From contig NZ_JABETK010000001.1 of NCBI RefSeq assembly GCF_013240295.1, positions 1,550,001 through 1,614,000 of the forward strand: DNA of 64,000 nt, given 5' to 3'. Shown piece by piece: positions 27,181 through 36,618 of this stretch (within the stretch, counting starts at the first letter, position 1; each line of letters begins with the position of its first letter). The notes under the pieces are model-generated. The model made no database searches. It saw only the letters and a program-made list of their open reading frames with translations, and was not told the DNA's origin. A program made the position numbers and the translations under genes. This DNA is from Neoaquamicrobium sediminum (GTDB lineage: Bacteria > Pseudomonadota > Alphaproteobacteria > Rhizobiales > Rhizobiaceae).

Positions 27181-27540
27181 ATGAATAGAACCAGCCTGCG
27201 GATCGCGGCAGCAAGCCTTTCCGCCGCGACACTCCTTGCGTTTTCCGCCACCACGGCTTCCGCCCAATGCGGCAGCGCTTCATGGTATGCGCTGACCTCG
27301 AAGACTGCCTCGGGCGAGCGCATGAACCCGGCCGCGCTGACGGCGGCGCATCGCAGCCTGCCGTTCGGCTCGAAGATGAAAGTCGTCAACCAGCGCAACG
27401 GCAAGTCGGTTGTGGTGCGGATCAACGACCGCGGGCCGTTCATCAAGGGGCGCGTGATCGACCTGTCCAAGGCGGCCGCGCTTGAACTCGGGTTCATCCG
27501 GGCGGGTCACACCAAGATTTGCATGGAAAAGCTGGGCTGA
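27181..27540 (+). CDS. Short RlpA-like (double-psi beta-barrel) periplasmic protein
   Basis: A 119-residue secreted protein. A signal peptide covers about residues 1-29 ([11 protein letters not shown]) and is followed by a single DPBB domain: [38 protein letters not shown] and [22 protein letters not shown]. The Asp of NDRGPF corresponds to the RlpA/MltA lytic transglycosylase active site. There is no lipobox and no SPOR domain, so it is shorter than septal RlpA. It may trim peptidoglycan or be a structural relative. Confidence 0.88.
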   Translation: MNRTSLRIAAASLSAATLLAFSATTASAQCGSASWYALTSKTASGERMNPAALTAAHRSLPFGSKMKVVNQRNGKSVVVRINDRGPFIKGRVIDLSKAAALELGFIRAGHTKICMEKLG

Positions 27541-27556
27541 ACTTCCGAGCCAGCGG

Positions 27557-28909
27557 CTAGCCGCGCCGGCGGTCTCGCGCCATGCCGCGATACGCTTCTC
27601 TAAGATACGCCATCGTCGCCTCGGCGTCGCTCGGCTTGCCGAACAGGTAACCCTGTCCGCCCGCGCAGCCGAATTCGACAAGACGGTCGGCCTGGGCTTC
27701 CTCTTCGATGCCTTCGGCCACTACATTCATGCCGAGCCCTTCGCACATGGCGAGAATGGCGCGAATGATGTGCTCGGACGGCTTGTCCTCCAGGATCGAC
27801 GAAACGAAGCTGCGATCGATCTTCAGCTTGTCGAAATGGAATTCGCGCAAGCGGCCGAGCGATGACTGCCCGGTGCCGAAATCGTCGAGCGACACGCGGA
27901 TGCCAACCGCCCGCAGATCGTTGACGATTTTCTCCGCCGATGCGGGATCGGTCATCAGGCCGGTCTCGGTGATCTCGATCTCGAGACGGCGCGGGTCGAA
28001 ACCGGTACGCGCCAGGATTGCCAGAACCTGCTGGGCGGTGTTCTGGTCGACAAGCTGTGAAGGCGACAGATTGAACGACAGGAAAAGTTCGTCCGGCCAG
28101 TTGCGCGCGGTTTCCGTCGCCTTGCGCAGCAAAAGCTGCGAGAGGGCACCGATGATCCCGCGTTCCTCGGCGATGGGGATAAAGACGTTCGGCGGGATTA
28201 CACCGAGATCCCGATCCGTCCAGCGCGCCAGCGCCTCGAAACCGATCACGTGCCCGGTCTTCAGTTCAACGATCGGCTGGAAATGCGGCTCGACCTCTTC
28301 TGCGGCTACGGCGCGGCGCAGCGCCTGCTCGATATGCGTCACCCGCCGTGCGGCCTCTTCCATCTCGCGCGTGTAGACCATCACCTTGCCACGGCCGGAT
28401 CGCTTGGCATGGTAGAGTGCCGTTTCGGCCTTGGAGATAAGTGTCTCTGTGTTCTCCTCGCCGGAGTAGAACAGCGAGCAGCCTGCTGATGCCGAGAGGC
28501 GCGCCGTCCGGTCGCCGACATCGTAAGGCGCGGACAGAATCTCGATCAGCATCAGCGCGCGTTCCTGGGCGGCCTCTTCGCTGAACACCAAGGGGTACAG
28601 GAAGGCGAACTCGTCCGCGCCGACACGGGCGACGGTCGAATGCTGGTCCATCGATGCCTTCAGCCGCATCGCAACCTGCTGGAGTATATTGTCTCCAGCC
28701 CTGCGGCCGAACAGATCGTTGATCGGCTTGAAACCGTCGAGATCGAGAATGCCGATGGCAAAAGGTGCGGGGTCGTCGGCACGATCAAGGATCAGCCGGT
28801 CGATCTTGTCGAAGAAGCGCCTCAGATTTCCGAGGCCTGTAAGCGGATCGGTAAAGGCCAGATCCGCCGATTCGTTCCCCATCTTGCCGCTGCCGAATGG
28901 ATGCTGCAT
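27557..28909 (-). CDS. GGDEF/EAL cyclic-di-GMP protein, probable phosphodiesterase
   Basis: A 450-residue cytoplasmic protein with no membrane segment. The GGDEF domain (about 20-175) has LTGLGNLRRFFDKID and DLDGFKPINDLFG, but its signature reads RVGADEFAF (GADEF). No inhibitory RxxD site is seen. The EAL domain (about 195-440) keeps FEALARW, FNLSPSQL, EITETGLM, DDFGTGQSSL, KIDRSFV and AEGIEEEAQ, so c-di-GMP hydrolysis is expected. Cyclase activity is doubtful. It ends 17 bases from the convergent RlpA-like gene. Confidence 0.92.
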   Translation of the reverse strand: MQHPFGSGKMGNESADLAFTDPLTGLGNLRRFFDKIDRLILDRADDPAPFAIGILDLDGFKPINDLFGRRAGDNILQQVAMRLKASMDQHSTVARVGADEFAFLYPLVFSEEAAQERALMLIEILSAPYDVGDRTARLSASAGCSLFYSGEENTETLISKAETALYHAKRSGRGKVMVYTREMEEAARRVTHIEQALRRAVAAEEVEPHFQPIVELKTGHVIGFEALARWTDRDLGVIPPNVFIPIAEERGIIGALSQLLLRKATETARNWPDELFLSFNLSPSQLVDQNTAQQVLAILARTGFDPRRLEIEITETGLMTDPASAEKIVNDLRAVGIRVSLDDFGTGQSSLGRLREFHFDKLKIDRSFVSSILEDKPSEHIIRAILAMCEGLGMNVVAEGIEEEAQADRLVEFGCAGGQGYLFGKPSDAEATMAYLREAYRGMARDRRRG

Positions 28910-29015
28910 CGGCGCCCCTTATTCTGTTTTTCTTATTTCCAGGCCTGCGGGAGAGAACCTTGGCAGCAAACCCTTTAGGAAAGGTATCCCGGAGAACAAT
29001 TTTTTCGCATAGCGG

Positions 29016-30892
29016 TCAGCGGTGGTCGCGCACCTGCCAGATTTCGATGGGCGCGTCCGCCGTGCCGGCCACCGGCACCAACCATGAAGGCGTGTTGCCG
29101 GCAAAGAGAGTTGCCAAAAGTCCTTCAGGTGCCCACCGACGCAGGGACGTCGTTTCCGGGTTGCCGCGACAGAGCGCGACGTAGGTTACTCCAAGCCGCT
29201 GTGCGGTATCGGCGGCTGTGTGCGGATTGCCCATCAGCATGTCCAGCGCGGCCAGATTGCCGGCGTTGTTGCGATGATAGGGCCCGTTGAGCACGCGGTG
29301 GCCGGTCGCGCCCAGAATCGTCGAGCCCTGGTTGGACACTGCAAGCACCAGCCCAGCCGGCAGGGTGGCCAGGGTCGTGTAATCGGAGAGCGAGTAACAA
29401 CGTTCAAGTTTGGCTATCTCGTCGCCACTGCCTGCTTCCGGAGTGGGTTTCAATGGCAGCGCGGCGAGTTGCCAGACAATGTTCAGCGAGGCTAGCCAGC
29501 TCGCCACCATGGCGAGCTGGGGCAGCGCACCACCTCTCATCTCAACACTGCGGCGCAATCCGCCAACCCAGGCGGCAAGCGCAATAGCGGCAAGCGGCAC
29601 CGAGAACATCGCGCCGCGCACCTGCCAGAAGCTCACGAGCATCGCGATTGCAAGAAAAGCCGCCGCAACGATCCACGCACGATCGCCGCGCTCGCGAACG
29701 ACGGCCCAGCCGCAGACACCAAGCGCGATGAGGGGCGTGACATAGAAGCCGGCAAACATTGCCGGATCGGAACGCAGCACCGACACGACGGACTGCGCTT
29801 CCGAAACCGCGCTCAACCAATAGCGTTGCAGGCGCGGATCGAGATCGGCATAGGGATCGGCAAGACATTGGGGGAAAGCAGCAAGCAACAGCGCCGCCGC
29901 CAGCCCCCCAGCACCACCAGGCCGGCAAGCCGTCGCCGAGGGGAGGCCGCAAGAGCCGGCGTTGCCGCAATCGCGGCAAGGCCCGCCCCGCCCAGCACCT
30001 CCAGAGACGCCTGCGGAAACGAAAAGGCATCACACTCTACCGCGAGCCAGTCGCGCATCGGCACGGTCGCCGCCAGCGCCACCGCGCCCACGACGGCGAA
30101 AGCCGCGCCGAACCCGCGTGCCACCAGCGCATCGCCATCGTCGCCAACCAGAAAGCCGATGGCCGCGATGGCGCAGGCAGCCGCCACATAGGGTGCGGCT
30201 TCCATGCCGACCGCAAGCATCAGCGCCGCGCATGCGCCTGCGACCAACCCCGCGTGACGCTGGACACGCGCATTCACCAGACAAAGGAAAGTCGCCAGCG
30301 CCAGCACGAGCTGTATGTTGTGATGATCGAGCGCGGCAGGTGGAAAGAGGTCGACGAAATAGAGCGCAAGCCCGCCGATTACCGCTGCGGGCAACACGGC
30401 CCATTCGCCGCCAAGGGCGCGTGTGGCTCGCACGATGAGAAAGAGCGCCACGGCAAAGAGAAGCGTCGGCCAGATCACCAGCGCCGCAGGCTCGCCGAAC
30501 CCCGCGACAAGGAGAGCTATCGGCAGGTCGACCAGCCGCGACCAGTGCATCTCGAAGCCGCCTTCAAGGCCCATCCGGTATTGGGTGAGATCGAACCAGC
30601 CCTGGCCGGCGAGCAGGTCGCGGACCTGAACCAGCCGCATGACGCTGTCGTTGTCGCCCTTGCTGTCGGCGAGGGTAGGAAAGCCACGCACGGCATGCAT
30701 GACGAGCATCAGAGCAGCAGCCCCGAAGGCCACCGCTGCATCGACAGCGAAATGTGAGCGCAACCGCGCCCAGGTGGTGGGTGTGGTGACCGTCGCCAAG
30801 ACGCGCTCCGCCCGTTTTCGTCTGGCGCTAAACCTAGCCTTAACGGCTTCAAGAAATAGTAAAGCCCACTGTCCGACCCCGGAGCGCCGCAT
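29016..30892 (-). pseudogene. Multi-pass membrane protein, GT-C glycosyltransferase-like, frameshifted
   Basis: Two frames join into one protein of about 625 residues with ten or more hydrophobic segments. The N-terminal half carries GDNDSVMRLVQVRDLLAG and WFDLTQYRMGLEGGFEMHWSRLVD, then AALDHHNIQLVL. An acidic motif after the first helix and a DHHN loop recall STT3/GT-C sugar transferases that use polyprenyl-linked donors. The break is at 29902-29904 (one base missing beside a C run), where LVVLGG should pass to LAAALLLAAFPQCLADPYADLD. The ATG at 30892 overlaps the start codon of the divergent GT2 gene; a TTG at 30799 may be the true start. The soluble C-terminal part is periplasm-like. Confidence 0.7.
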
Positions 30893-31883
30893 GAAGAGCC
30901 TGCACCCGGCCGACCCCGCGATTGCGGTGTTGCTGCCTTGCTATAACGAGGAACAGACGATCGGCGCGGTGGTTCGCGGCTTCCGGGAGGCGCTGCCGCA
31001 AGCCACCATCTATGTCTACGACAACAACTCGACCGACCTGACCGCGCTCCAGGCGCGCGCCGGCGGCGCGATCGTCATCCGCGAGCCACGCCAGGGCAAG
31101 GGCAACGTGGTGCGTCGCATGTTCGCCGACATCGAGGCCGACATCTATGTCATGGCCGACGGCGACGGCACCTACGACCCGCAGGATGCACCGCAGCTCA
31201 TCAACGCGCTGCTGACGGAACGGGTCGACATGGTGGTCGGCACGCGGCGTGGCGTGACCGACGATGCCGGCCGCGCCGGACATGCCTTCGGCAACCGCAT
31301 ATTCAATACGCTCTACCAGTTCCTCTTCGGCCGCGATTTCACCGACATCTTCTCCGGTTACCGCGTGTTCTCGCGTCGCTACGTGAAGAGCTTTCCCGCC
31401 GTTTCCGGCGGCTTCGAAATCGAGACCGAGATGTCAGTTCACGCTTCGGCGCTGCGCATCCCGGTCTGCGAGATGCCGCTCGACTATGGCCGCAGGCCGG
31501 AAGGCTCCGAATCGAAGCTGTCGACCTTCCGCGACGGTGCGAATATCCTCTGGATGTTCGCGATGCTGATGAAGGAGACCCGGCCGGCACGCTTCTTCGG
31601 CGCTCTTGCGATCCTGTCGCTCGCAGCAAGCGCCGGCTTCGCCGCCCCCGTGCTTTACGAATATTTCGCCACCGGCTACGTGGCGAAAGTGCCGACCTGG
31701 ATCCTGTCGATCGGGCTGCTGATGCTGTCGATGATCATGATGGTGGCGGGACTGATCCTCGATTCCGTGGCGCGCGGCCGGGCCGAGCAGAAGCGTATCC
31801 ATTATCTTAGCCACGCACCCGCGCAGACCATCGCCAAGACTGCGGGCGAGGCCGACAAGCACCGGTCCATCCGGGCAGCATGA
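30891..31883 (+). CDS. GtrB-like polyprenyl-phosphate glycosyltransferase (GT2)
   Basis: A 330-residue GT2 enzyme that likely loads a sugar from a nucleotide donor onto undecaprenyl phosphate. The catalytic domain (1-230) has AVLLPCYNEEQTIGAVVRGF, YVYDNNSTD, REPRQGKGNVVRRMF and the DxD motif MADGDGTYD, then DIFSGYRVFSRRYV. Two transmembrane helices follow (about 240-265 and 270-295), as in GtrB. GGAG lies six bases before the ATG. The gtrA-like gene overlaps its end by ATGA, which supports a donor-lipid and flippase pair. Confidence 0.9.
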   Translation: MKSLHPADPAIAVLLPCYNEEQTIGAVVRGFREALPQATIYVYDNNSTDLTALQARAGGAIVIREPRQGKGNVVRRMFADIEADIYVMADGDGTYDPQDAPQLINALLTERVDMVVGTRRGVTDDAGRAGHAFGNRIFNTLYQFLFGRDFTDIFSGYRVFSRRYVKSFPAVSGGFEIETEMSVHASALRIPVCEMPLDYGRRPEGSESKLSTFRDGANILWMFAMLMKETRPARFFGALAILSLAASAGFAAPVLYEYFATGYVAKVPTWILSIGLLMLSMIMMVAGLILDSVARGRAEQKRIHYLSHAPAQTIAKTAGEADKHRSIRAA

Positions 31884-32263
31884 AGCGCATCGCCGCGTTC
31901 GTGCTGGCGGGCGGCGCGGGTTTTGCGACCGACGCGGCCGTTCTCTACCTGCTGACCGGGCCAGCCGGCGTGAATCCGCTCCTTGCCCGGCTTGTCTCGT
32001 TTGCTGCGGCCGTCTGCATGACCTGGGCTATCAACAGGCGCGTGACCTTCGGCCCAAGCGAGAGGTCCCTTGCAAGGGAAGGCGCACGCTACGGCATAGT
32101 CGCTGTTGCGGTCGGGCTGTTCAATTATCTCGCCTATGCCGGGCTGCTTCTGGCGTTCCCGGGCTTGCACCCGGTTGGTGCACTTGCGATCGCATCGCTC
32201 GCGGCGATGATCCTGTCGTTCCTCGGCTATTCACGCTTCGTCTTCGGGACGGGCGCGGGATAG
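31880..32263 (+). CDS. GtrA family membrane protein (putative lipid-linked sugar flippase)
   Basis: A 127-residue protein with four hydrophobic helices and the family signature VSFAAAVCMTWAINRRVTF near residue 45, then FLGYSRFVF at the end. GtrA proteins are thought to move undecaprenyl-phosphate sugars across the inner membrane. It overlaps the GT2 gene by four bases. Confidence 0.9.
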   Translation: MKRIAAFVLAGGAGFATDAAVLYLLTGPAGVNPLLARLVSFAAAVCMTWAINRRVTFGPSERSLAREGARYGIVAVAVGLFNYLAYAGLLLAFPGLHPVGALAIASLAAMILSFLGYSRFVFGTGAG

Positions 32264-32354
32264 ACCACCGGCGCACAGCGATTGGCCCCCGATTGGCAAG
32301 TGCCGCGCCAGCCGGTAGAGGTTTGGCCGACACGTGCAACAGGTGGAGCGCCGC

Positions 32355-33296
32355 ATGACCCTCAAAGTCGCCGTCCAGATGGACCATATCTCGACCGTCT
32401 CGATCGCCGGCGATACCTCGTTCGCCCTGTCGCTTGAGGCGCAAAGGCGAGGCCACGCGCTGTATCACTATACGCCCGACCGGTTGTCGATGGTCGGCGG
32501 CAAGGTTTTCGCACGGGTCGAGGCGATGGAGGTTCGCGATCTGGCAGGCGATCACTTTACGCTTGGCGAGCAGGTGCGCACCGATCTTTCGGAGATGGAC
32601 GCGATCCTGCTGCGCCAGGACCCACCCTTCGACATGAACTACATCACCACCACGCACATGCTGGAACGCATTCACCCCAAGACCCTCGTGGTCAACGATC
32701 CGGCATGGGTCCGCAACAGCCCGGAAAAGATCTTCGTCACCGAATTTCCGGACCTGATGCCGGAGACGCTGATCACCAAGGACGCACGCGAGGTCAACGC
32801 CTTCCGCAAGGAACATGGCGACATCATCGTCAAGCCGCTCTATGGCAATGGGGGCGCGGGCATCTTCCACCTGCACGAGGCCGACCGCAATCTGGCCTCA
32901 CTGCTGGAAATGTTCCAGCAGATGTTCCGCGAGCCCTTCATCGTGCAGCGCTATCTCAAGGACGTGCGCAAGGGCGACAAGCGCATCATCCTGATAGACG
33001 GCGAGCCGGTTGGTGCGATCAACCGCGTGCCGGCGGACCACGATTCCCGCTCCAACATGCATGTCGGCGGCCGCGCGGAAGCAACCGAGCTCACCGAACG
33101 GGAGCGCGAGATCTGCGCGCGTATCGGACCTTCGCTCCGCGAGCGCGGCTTCATCCTCGTCGGCATCGACGTGATCGGCGACTACATGACCGAAATCAAC
33201 GTTACATCGCCGACGGGCGTGCGCGAGGTGAAGAAGTTCGGCGGGGCCGACATCGCGGCGCTGTTCTGGGATGCCGTCGAGGCAAAGCGAGCCTAA
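32355..33296 (+). CDS. gshB: Glutathione synthetase
   Basis: A 313-residue ATP-grasp enzyme joining gamma-glutamylcysteine and glycine. The N-terminal domain has [26 protein letters not shown] and [20 protein letters not shown]. The ATP-grasp part has [31 protein letters not shown] and [13 protein letters not shown], all diagnostic for GshB. The ATG at 32355 has GGAG six bases before it, so an upstream GTG is not used. It follows the glycosylation genes by about 90 bases and is probably separate. Confidence 0.96.
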   Translation: MTLKVAVQMDHISTVSIAGDTSFALSLEAQRRGHALYHYTPDRLSMVGGKVFARVEAMEVRDLAGDHFTLGEQVRTDLSEMDAILLRQDPPFDMNYITTTHMLERIHPKTLVVNDPAWVRNSPEKIFVTEFPDLMPETLITKDAREVNAFRKEHGDIIVKPLYGNGGAGIFHLHEADRNLASLLEMFQQMFREPFIVQRYLKDVRKGDKRIILIDGEPVGAINRVPADHDSRSNMHVGGRAEATELTEREREICARIGPSLRERGFILVGIDVIGDYMTEINVTSPTGVREVKKFGGADIAALFWDAVEAKRA

Positions 33297-33376
33297 GTGC
33301 GAATTTTTTGGTGGGTGGATGTCGGACAGCGCGTCCGGTGAACGTCCTAGGGGCATCCAATAGAGAGGAACCACCG

Positions 33377-33859
33377 ATGACCACCAAGATCGACGCCACC
33401 CCATCCGACGACCGCGAGCTGGTGCTCAGCCGTATCATCGATGCCCCACGCGAAAAGGTCTGGCGCTGCTGGACCGAGAAAGAACTGCTGAAGCAATGGT
33501 TCGTACCGAAGCCGTGGAGCATCGCGGCAGTGGACGTCGACGTGCGGCCCGGTGGCCGCAGCAACATCACCATGCGCGACCCCGAGGGCAACCAGTATCC
33601 GAACCTTGGCGTCTACCTCGAAGTCGTTCCCAACGAGAAGCTGGTCTTTACCGATGCCTTTACCGAAGGCTGGAAGACGCCCGAGAAGCCGTTCTTCGTC
33701 GGCGTGCTGACGTTCGAAGACGAGGGCGGCAAGACCCGCTATACCGCGCGTGCCCGCCACTGGAACATGGAAGACAAGGAAGCGCACGAGAAGATGGGTT
33801 TTCATGAAGGCTGGGGCCAGTGCGCCGACCAGCTCGAGGAACTCGCCAAGACGCTCTGA
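33377..33859 (+). CDS. SRPBCC (AHSA1-like) domain protein
   Basis: A 160-residue START/Bet v1-fold protein of the Aha1/CalC type. Typical features are LVLSRIIDAPREKVWRCWTEKELLKQWFVPKPW, VDVRPGGRSNITMRDPEG and the C-terminal HEKMGFHEGWGQCADQLEELAK. The fold binds hydrophobic ligands; no specific role can be given. A GAGAGGAA ribosome site lies six bases before the ATG at 33377 and a strong terminator follows, so it is a one-gene unit. Confidence 0.9.
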   Translation: MTTKIDATPSDDRELVLSRIIDAPREKVWRCWTEKELLKQWFVPKPWSIAAVDVDVRPGGRSNITMRDPEGNQYPNLGVYLEVVPNEKLVFTDAFTEGWKTPEKPFFVGVLTFEDEGGKTRYTARARHWNMEDKEAHEKMGFHEGWGQCADQLEELAKTL

Positions 33860-33880
33860 AATCGTTGCTTACAGCAAGCC

Positions 33881-33912
33881 AAAAAAGGCCGGCCATCGCG
33901 CCGGCCTTTTTT
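33881..33912 (+). terminator. Rho-independent terminator after the SRPBCC gene
   Basis: AAAAAAGGCCGG at 33881-33892 and its exact complement at 33901-33912 form a 12-bp stem around an eight-base loop. The right arm ends in six T, so it works on the forward strand; the A run lets it act on the other strand as well. Confidence 0.92.
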
Positions 33913-34100
33913 CGTTCCAGCGGAACATGCGTTCTTTCTTTGCAACCGGCCGCAACCTGAGCACACGCCCAACGCGATTTTGTTCCGGTAATGTTCTTGC
34001 CGTTGGGGCAGCTTTGTGCTTCACTGGAAGCTGGCTGGTTCAATCCGGGACAGGGGATCGTTGCTTGGCTCGAGCCGGCGGCGGGAAAGGCTGGGGCAGC

Positions 34101-35633
34101 ATGGTTTCGCGCGTAACGACAGTTGCATTCGAAGGTATCGAGGCCGTGCCGGTCGATGTCCAGGTGATGGTGGCGCCGGGCAAGGTCGGCATGCAGATCG
34201 TCGGGCTCGCCGACAAGGCGGTGACCGAGAGCCGTGAGCGGATACAGGCTGCGCTGCATGCGTCGGGACTGTCGATGCCGGCCAAGAAGGTGACCGTCAA
34301 CCTTGCGCCGGCCGACCTGCCCAAGGAGGGCAGCCACTACGACCTCCCGATCGCGCTCGGCCTGATGGCCGCGCTGGGTGCGATCCCGCATGATGCGCTC
34401 GCAGGTTATGTCGTCGTCGGCGAACTGGCTCTCGATGGCACGACGGCGCCGGTCGCCGGCGCACTTCCGGCGGCCATTGGGGCCAATGCGCTCGGCAAGG
34501 GTCTGATCTGCCCGCATGGCGTGGGCTCCGAGGCGGCATGGGCCGGCGCGGATATCGACATTCTCGCGCCGCGCAGCCTGATCGCCATTGCCAACCATTT
34601 TCGCGGGACGCAGGTTCTGTCGCGACCCGAGGCCGCCGTTCATGCAACTCCCGGCAACCTGCCGGACCTTGCCGATATCAAGGGCCAGGAAAGTGCCAAG
34701 CGGGCACTGGAAATCGCGGCTGCCGGCGGCCACCATTTGCTGTTCTGCGGTCCACCGGGTTCCGGCAAATCGATGCTGGCTCAGCGCCTGCCTTCAATCC
34801 TGCCGCCGCTGTCGCCGCGCGAACTGCTGGAAGTGTCGATGATCGCCTCGGTGGCAGGCAGCATTGTCGGCGGCAAGCTGTCGGACAGACGGCCTTTCCG
34901 CGCGCCGCATCACTCGGCAACCATGGCCGCCCTGACGGGCGGCGGCTTCCGCGTCAGGCCCGGCGAGGCCTCGCTCGCGCATCACGGCGTGCTGTTCCTC
35001 GACGAATTGCCAGAGTTCTCGCCGCAGGCGCTCGATTCGCTGCGCCAGCCGCTCGAAAGCGGCGAATGCGTGGTGGCACGCGCCAACGGCCGGGTTGCTT
35101 ACCCTGCACGGTTCCAGCTCGTGGCGGCGATGAATCCGTGCCGCTGTGGGATGGCAGGAGAGCCCGGCCATCGCTGTGCACGGGGACCGCGCTGCCAGAA
35201 CGACTACCAGGCGCGCATTTCGGGACCAATGCTCGACCGTATCGACCTGCGGGTCGAGGTGCCGGCCGTCACCGCCGCCGATCTCATCCGGCCGGCTCGC
35301 GCCGAATCAAGCGCTGCGGTCGCCGAGCGCGTGGCCAGAGCGCGCGCTGTCCAGGCCAACCGCTTTACGAGCCTTGGTCTGGAAGGGGTCACGGTCAATG
35401 CAGCCTGTCCGGCCGCCATGGTCGAAGAAATCGCGGCTCTCGATTCAGGTGGCGCAGCACTGCTCGGCGAGGCCAGCGAGAAACTCGGCCTTTCGGCGCG
35501 TGCCTATCACCGGGTGCTCAAGGTCGCACGAACGCTCGCTGACCTCGATGGCAGCGACACGGTCGGCCGCCTTCATCTGGCGGAAGCGATTTCCTATCGC
35601 ATGGCCGGCGAAAGGATCGCGCAGGCGGCGTGA
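34101..35633 (+). CDS. comM: YifB/ComM family Mg-chelatase-like AAA+ ATPase
   Basis: A 510-residue protein with three parts: an N-terminal ChlI-like domain (1-125, with GMQIVGLADKAVTESRERIQAAL), an AAA+ Mg-chelatase domain (Walker A GPPGSGKS at 217-224, Walker B VLFLDELPEF), and a C-terminal domain with NPCRCGMAGEPGHRC, where Cys may bind metal, and SARAYHRVLKVARTLADL. ComM is a hexameric helicase that helps branch migration in natural transformation of gammaproteobacteria; its role in Rhizobiales is not known. Length fits the family. Confidence 0.94.
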   Translation: MVSRVTTVAFEGIEAVPVDVQVMVAPGKVGMQIVGLADKAVTESRERIQAALHASGLSMPAKKVTVNLAPADLPKEGSHYDLPIALGLMAALGAIPHDALAGYVVVGELALDGTTAPVAGALPAAIGANALGKGLICPHGVGSEAAWAGADIDILAPRSLIAIANHFRGTQVLSRPEAAVHATPGNLPDLADIKGQESAKRALEIAAAGGHHLLFCGPPGSGKSMLAQRLPSILPPLSPRELLEVSMIASVAGSIVGGKLSDRRPFRAPHHSATMAALTGGGFRVRPGEASLAHHGVLFLDELPEFSPQALDSLRQPLESGECVVARANGRVAYPARFQLVAAMNPCRCGMAGEPGHRCARGPRCQNDYQARISGPMLDRIDLRVEVPAVTAADLIRPARAESSAAVAERVARARAVQANRFTSLGLEGVTVNAACPAAMVEEIAALDSGGAALLGEASEKLGLSARAYHRVLKVARTLADLDGSDTVGRLHLAEAISYRMAGERIAQAA

Positions 35634-35843
35634 CGGTTACATGGAATCGTCGCAGAGGGGTTGGCCGCACTCTCAGCGGCACGGCTGTGTTCACGCCACT
35701 CCCCTCGGCACAAGGAAGAGCTTTACCGGCCGATGCCGGGAGCTCGGCGCCAAATAGCTGCTTAATTCGCAGCGCCTGACAGGCTCGGCGGCCGCTTCAT
35801 GACCACCACTAAGTGGCGGCAAAGCATCCGAGTTGAGGAAGCG

Positions 35844-36467
35844 CTACTCGAGTGCGCCCACCAGCATGTTCTGGTCTTCGCGCAGCGTTACCCAGCGGCC
35901 TGTATGCGTGCTCGCCTGGCGCTTGAGATAGCGATAGCCCGTCTTCTGCCAGGGGCGCAGTTCGTCGCTCAGATTGTCGAGGATGAAGTCACCACGGTCG
36001 GTGCGCAGGGTCAGCACGGCATGGCCCTCGCCATCGGGCTTGCGGACAACGGTGACCAGCAGATTGGAAAGCGGAATGCCCTTGGCGGCAAGCTGCCTGC
36101 GCTTTTCCAGCGCGTAGTCCTCGCAATCGCCAACGCCCTGGTCAGGATAGGCCCACACCTCGTCCTTCCCGTAGATGTCGAAGTCGCTCATCGGCTTGAC
36201 CGCACGATTCACGTCCAGGTTGACCTGAATGACCACGCGCCTCAGCGCGTCTGTCAGCACGATCGGTCCGCGGTCGCGAAGGCGGGAGGAACACTCGGAC
36301 GGATTGGCGCGGCAGAATTCGTAGTGACCGATTGGCTGCGAGGTCAAACCGCCCGTTGCCATGGCGCCGACGCCAGATGCCTCTGACATCGTTCCGGTCG
36401 TTGCCGCGAGGAACATCACCGCGGCCGCGAGCGGCCACAGCCGCCACCTCCCAAGTGTGGCATTCAT
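35844..36467 (-). CDS. Bacterial transglutaminase-like cysteine peptidase (BTLCP)
   Basis: A 207-residue exported protein with a signal peptide at residues 1-22. The catalytic triad is visible as Cys115 (VGDCEDYALEKR), His149 (GEGHAVLTLRT) and Asp164 (FILDNLSDEL). BTLCP proteins (DUF920) in other bacteria include the LapG protease that cleaves surface adhesins under c-di-GMP control; this one lacks a nearby LapD/LapA, so that link is not supported. The ATG at 36467 gives the best signal peptide. Confidence 0.9.
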   Translation of the reverse strand: MNATLGRWRLWPLAAAVMFLAATTGTMSEASGVGAMATGGLTSQPIGHYEFCRANPSECSSRLRDRGPIVLTDALRRVVIQVNLDVNRAVKPMSDFDIYGKDEVWAYPDQGVGDCEDYALEKRRQLAAKGIPLSNLLVTVVRKPDGEGHAVLTLRTDRGDFILDNLSDELRPWQKTGYRYLKRQASTHTGRWVTLREDQNMLVGALE

Positions 36468-36618
36468 ATCGCCCAAGCCCCTATCACCGATTCTTTTGCT
36501 TGTTAAAGAAACGTTAAGCGGGGTTTTTCGACCCGTCAATTGACGGGATCGTGAGGATTGGCGGGATGGTTACTGTAGCTGCGACAGTGTGGCGTCTCGC
36601 ACACAGTGCGAGACGGGC

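Noticed and set aside
35844..36467. BTLCP peptidase as LapG of a biofilm-release system
   Set aside because: The catalytic triad fits, but no LapD or LapA-type adhesin gene is present nearby.
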